The notes under the pieces: generated by a model
What the model was told of the DNA's origin: nothing
Database searches by the model: none
Seen by the model: the letters and a program-made list of their open reading frames with translations, nothing else
DNA from: Flavobacteriaceae bacterium
GTDB taxonomy: Bacteria > Bacteroidota > Bacteroidia > Flavobacteriales > Flavobacteriaceae
Length of the DNA: 64,000 nt
NCBI GenBank assembly: GCA_013215095.1
Contig: JABSPM010000060.1
Location: forward strand, 1 to 64,000
Direction: 5' to 3'
Part shown: piece by piece, positions 61,901-64,000 of the stretch
How positions within the stretch are numbered: position 1 is the first letter of the stretch
How the letters are laid out: each line of letters begins with the position of its first letter
Position numbers and translations under genes: made by a program

Positions 61901-64000
61901 TCATATAAACCTTCAGGAACCTCACAAATATTAGAGACGCTAGCAGATATAATGGGCTCGGGGTCGCTAGGAACTATAGTAAGAGGACTTGTAACAATAC
62001 AATTCACATCATCAATAACGTGTAGGTAGTAATTCCCAGCATTGACATTAAAAACACTATTGGCCTGCCAAGCCTCATTGTTAGGTAGTGGAGGTGTTGC
62101 AGTTGTTGTGATTTGATAGTGATAAGGTGCTGTTCCATTTTCTGCAATTACACTAATAATGCCAGAATTTTGATTACAGTTGGCATTTTGGTCAATAGAT
62201 GTGGTTATATTTAAAGGAAATTCAGATTCTGTAATGTTGATTGGGGATGTGGCAATCGCACAACCAGAATTTGGTCCAGAGGTTTCACTGATAAGTATAA
62301 AGTAGTTTCCAAATGATATATTACCGAGATTATCAACCGATAATATTCCGTTTGCAGACACCGTTCCAGTGCCATAAATACCTGTTGAAATTAATGTTAA
62401 ACTGTCAAATATTTCATAATGTACATCTACATCAGTGTTGTAAATACTATTAATAACAAAAGATATATTACCATCATTATTCCCTCTACACGTAATGTTC
62501 TCGATATCTAATTCTGTTATAAATAGCGTAGAATTCGTTGGTATTGGTGTTGTAGAAGTTTCATAATAACTACAATGTGTTGAGGCGTCATAAACAATAA
62601 ATGTATAGGTTATTCCAGAGGTTAATTCTGTAAATGTAGCAGATTTACTTCCAGGAGTGTCTTCAGGAATCCATGACTCTGTCGGGTTTGGATATACCGA
62701 GGTAGCACCCTGATAAATACTAAAGAAAAATGGTCCTGAGCTACTTAGTGAAGATTCTACGCTAACTTCAGTTTGGCCACCCGCGATGCAATCTATAGTG
62801 TCTGAAATTACAATGTCTAAATCAGTTGGGGGAGATGCGATAAGTACATCTTGAATTAGAATCGAACATCCGTTGGCATCAACCACATTGATTTGATATA
62901 ATCCAAAATCTAAAAGATCAAAATTGATTGAAGTTGCTCCTGAAGTATTTAGTGCTGAATTGTCATAACCGTTGGTGCTTGTAATAAAATAATTGTAAGG
63001 CGCAGTTCCTCCCGTCACAGTGTTGATGATTATTGAACCCTTGGAAACACCTTCTTCAAAGCACATTATGTCTACAGCTTCATAATCCACTGCTATAGGC
63101 TCTGGCTCTGTTATAGTAATTGTTTCTGTTGCTTCACAAAAATTGCTATCGGTAACGGTAATAGTATAAGTTCCCACTGATAATCCAGATGTTTGTGTGC
63201 CATAATTCACACCAGTACTATCATTATTTACGTTAATGTTAAAAGGAGCTGTACCAACAGTAGTATCAATTGTGATCGCCAGAGATGCATTGGCATCTCC
63301 AGAGCATAAAATCGGGTTAGATTGTTCAATTAAATTGAAATTTGGTAAAGAAATAGGGGTAATAGTAATACTATTAGATAGAGCTATACATCCATTGGCA
63401 TCAGTAATTTCAAATTGATATGTGCCTTCTGTTAGCGCAGAATAATTAAAGTGTTCTCCTGTAGCTCCTAGACTTGTGTAAGCGCCGTTATTGATTGACA
63501 CGGCATAGGTGTAAGGTGAGGTTCCTGTAATTGTTCCATTTAAAATGGCATTTGGAGTTGTAGTACAATTCAAATTTTGAGTTAATACAATGTTTGCTGA
63601 AGGCGCTGAGATAGTATCTATGGTGTATATTTCGCTATATAAACAGTGGTTTCCATCGCGCACTTGAAATGTATAAGTTCCAGATTCCAACCCATTAAAA
63701 ATGTGAGATGTTTGGTAGTTTGTTGCAAAGGCAGTAGGAGCTATAATTTGATATTCTAAAGTTCCTATACCTCCTGTGACACTAGTAATTGTGGCGGTAG
63801 TTGTATCTGTTGGACATGATAATGGGGTATGGGCTATAACCAAATTATTAGGTGGGTCTAGCGCTTCAATTACAACCGTATTGGTTGTTGTAGTACAAAA
63901 ATTGGCATCTTTAATGATAACATTATATGTTCCAGCTGTTAAGCCTGTAAAGGTGTTATTTGATTGAAAGTTAATGCCATCTAAACTATAAGTGTAAGGT
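58963..64000 (-). CDS. SprB-like repeat adhesin with type B T9SS sorting domain, 5' part missing
   Basis: About 1679 codons are visible; the frame stays open to the right edge, so the N-terminus and signal peptide are outside. At least 19 SprB-type repeats of roughly 75-95 residues are seen, each with a G-T/N-Y-x-V-x-V-x-D-x-x-x-C centre (for example GTYTVTVTDTTTSC, GNYTVNVIDDKGC) and a following I-T-x-P strand. The final 85 residues are the gliding-motility-associated type B sorting domain (PNYFTPNGDGVLDYWSPGC, FDIFDRYGRRIG, WDGRYNGKALPTGDYWY). In relatives such proteins are moved along the surface by the gliding motor and bind surfaces or polysaccharides. PorP/SprF follows directly. Confidence 0.93.
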   Translation of the reverse strand, partial: PYTYSLDGINFQSNNTFTGLTAGTYNVIIKDANFCTTTTNTVVIEALDPPNNLVIAHTPLSCPTDTTTATITSVTGGIGTLEYQIIAPTAFATNYQTSHIFNGLESGTYTFQVRDGNHCLYSEIYTIDTISAPSANIVLTQNLNCTTTPNAILNGTITGTSPYTYAVSINNGAYTSLGATGEHFNYSALTEGTYQFEITDANGCIALSNSITITPISLPNFNLIEQSNPILCSGDANASLAITIDTTVGTAPFNINVNNDSTGVNYGTQTSGLSVGTYTITVTDSNFCEATETITITEPEPIAVDYEAVDIMCFEEGVSKGSIIINTVTGGTAPYNYFITSTNGYDNSALNTSGATSINFDLLDFGLYQINVVDANGCSILIQDVLIASPPTDLDIVISDTIDCIAGGQTEVSVESSLSSSGPFFFSIYQGATSVYPNPTESWIPEDTPGSKSATFTELTSGITYTFIVYDASTHCSYYETSTTPIPTNSTLFITELDIENITCRGNNDGNISFVINSIYNTDVDVHYEIFDSLTLISTGIYGTGTVSANGILSVDNLGNISFGNYFILISETSGPNSGCAIATSPINITESEFPLNITTSIDQNANCNQNSGIISVIAENGTAPYHYQITTTATPPLPNNEAWQANSVFNVNAGNYYLHVIDDVNCIVTSPLTIVPSDPEPIISASVSNICEVPEGLYEIDVTLEALGIPPYIYSINGGSFQNMTAPFTLSNLYSGTHTIEIKDVNGCGNLVTVDIMEPLHIVPQIESVPTCNIYDGQIAISTSGGSGAFTYAISPNPPSTNLSESTFYGVPPGVYTVTVTDTTTSCFEEVTVALGEAIPPTVTINTTDVTCFGEASGTIDIDIQGYTGTYTYEVFDSSGNSVTGSVNADTTTNPLPVTGMTAGSFSIDIIATQPPFCKISAAFAISSPIEPLTLNATEISNVSCDNSQGIIYAVADGGWGNYQYEIIGNATSSYSSTNTFSNLSAGNYTVNVIDDKGCVASVNMTLSPPNPIDGAFTPSANILGCFGDQNASISITNVTGGLGHDYIYTLNTILPTTSSSGPQTSNIFENLGAGTYTVTISDGNNCTHTSLEMIIDTPASISSILATNTTQTCLNPATLTLSASGGTGQYTYSDDSNFNTILGTFNSTITFSVTPGTHQYYVRDANGCIGNVSNDITIETIPDLTLNFETVNPTINCVGDNTGSIIVTAQGGFGNYVYTLLDESGLEILEAQNTSGIFTGLVSGTYSVYLESDDCNITSDPITITEPETPLEATFIVNDITCTGNSDGQLIINATGGTGIIQYAISPHLNQFFETHTFNNLSAGDYEVIVQDQLGCYLTYHFSITNPEQVILSLVPDTLYEETCIGDANGAFSIDISGGNSPYSVSLDTPNGPYTTGSIDQNIFDFEGVTGGDHMVYVKDARHCETQWNIPFPETPRFNPDITLEAACENNAVRHTVTVHIEGTETLLEALDYSLNGGQYQSSNVFTNVPSGHDNYIDVRHTNGCVKSTEFFYLESYNTLSLELIEGDGLGHILAIATGGTGGYEFTLNEHYYGTTNSFEVKEDGTYIVTVTDSAGCKAIAEIEIEIQAPCIPNYFTPNGDGVLDYWSPGCLENYPNLTFDIFDRYGRRIGSYRSGQKWDGRYNGKALPTGDYWYVVKPNNGILNKEYVGHFTLYR

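Noticed and set aside
63843-63843. Start of the SprB-like gene at 63843
   Set aside because: That codon is an internal TTG; the frame and the repeat pattern continue to the window edge, so the gene is simply cut.
58963-64000. CRISPR-like or tandem DNA repeats in the adhesin gene
   Set aside because: The repetition is at protein level with diverged DNA; no identical spaced repeats are present, and no CRISPR array is seen anywhere in the window.

Overview
The window is A+T-rich chromosomal DNA from a member of the Bacteroidota, almost certainly a gliding, marine-type Flavobacteriaceae. The evidence is a zinc carboxypeptidase with a type A sorting tail for the type IX secretion system, a SprB-like adhesin with a type B sorting domain paired with PorP/SprF, a TonB-dependent receptor with a CarboxypepD-like N-terminus, the 2TM/LytTR signalling module, bacillithiol synthesis (BshB1), a CcsB-CcsA fusion, and promoters of the Bacteroidota TTTG/TAnnTTTG type. 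Genus cannot be fixed from the sequence alone.

Layout. 1-7190 (minus strand): a cut sodium:solute symporter, a secreted PIG-L deacetylase, then MscS channel, Maf, UbiA prenyltransferase, a KdsC-like phosphatase and a DUF2520 protein. 7252-13903 (mostly plus): group III truncated globin, the CcsBA haem-handling protein, a HAD phosphatase, a 51-residue basic protein, a transsulfuration enzyme overlapping bshB1, and tRNA-His with promoter and terminator. 14333-23363 (minus): a fatty-acid beta-oxidation operon (marR, 3-hydroxyacyl-CoA dehydrogenase/enoyl-CoA hydratase, thiolase, acyl-CoA dehydrogenase) interrupted by a small four-helix-bundle ORF, and an upstream long-chain acyl-CoA synthetase. 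Palindromic TGCATGCA boxes at the marR promoter, with a weaker one upstream of the synthetase, suggest a small regulon.

23387-36442: carboxypeptidase, lysoplasmalogenase, TonB-dependent receptor, DUF1684 lipoprotein, then a cluster of DUF2141 protein, TPR-like protein, LytS-type kinase carrying a C-terminal 2TM domain, two free 2TM proteins and a LytTR response regulator. Next come a single-domain DUF1456 protein and a SatD-DUF3307 pair whose promoter carries three 18-bp operator-like boxes at an exact 28-bp pitch.

36529-40761 is an accessory island bounded by near-identical 182-bp direct repeats that look like decayed insertion-sequence ends. It holds a GNAT acetyltransferase, a TIKI/erythromycin-esterase-like secreted protein, an ORF-less group II intron and a membrane protein. 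A dispersed 130-170 bp family with TATACCA/TGGTATA ends has three clear copies (29281, 34866, 37427) and a probable divergent fourth (57469).

40838-64000: YebC, pterin dehydratase, a helical secreted protein, Prc protease, an SDR protein, glutaminase and GcvT; then the threonine operon thrA-thrB-thrC, preceded by a Thr-rich leader peptide with overlapping hairpins (a candidate attenuator). After that come Nnr, a cysteine-bearing ExbD, a DEAD/DEAH helicase, PorP/SprF and the cut SprB-like adhesin, which runs off the right edge.
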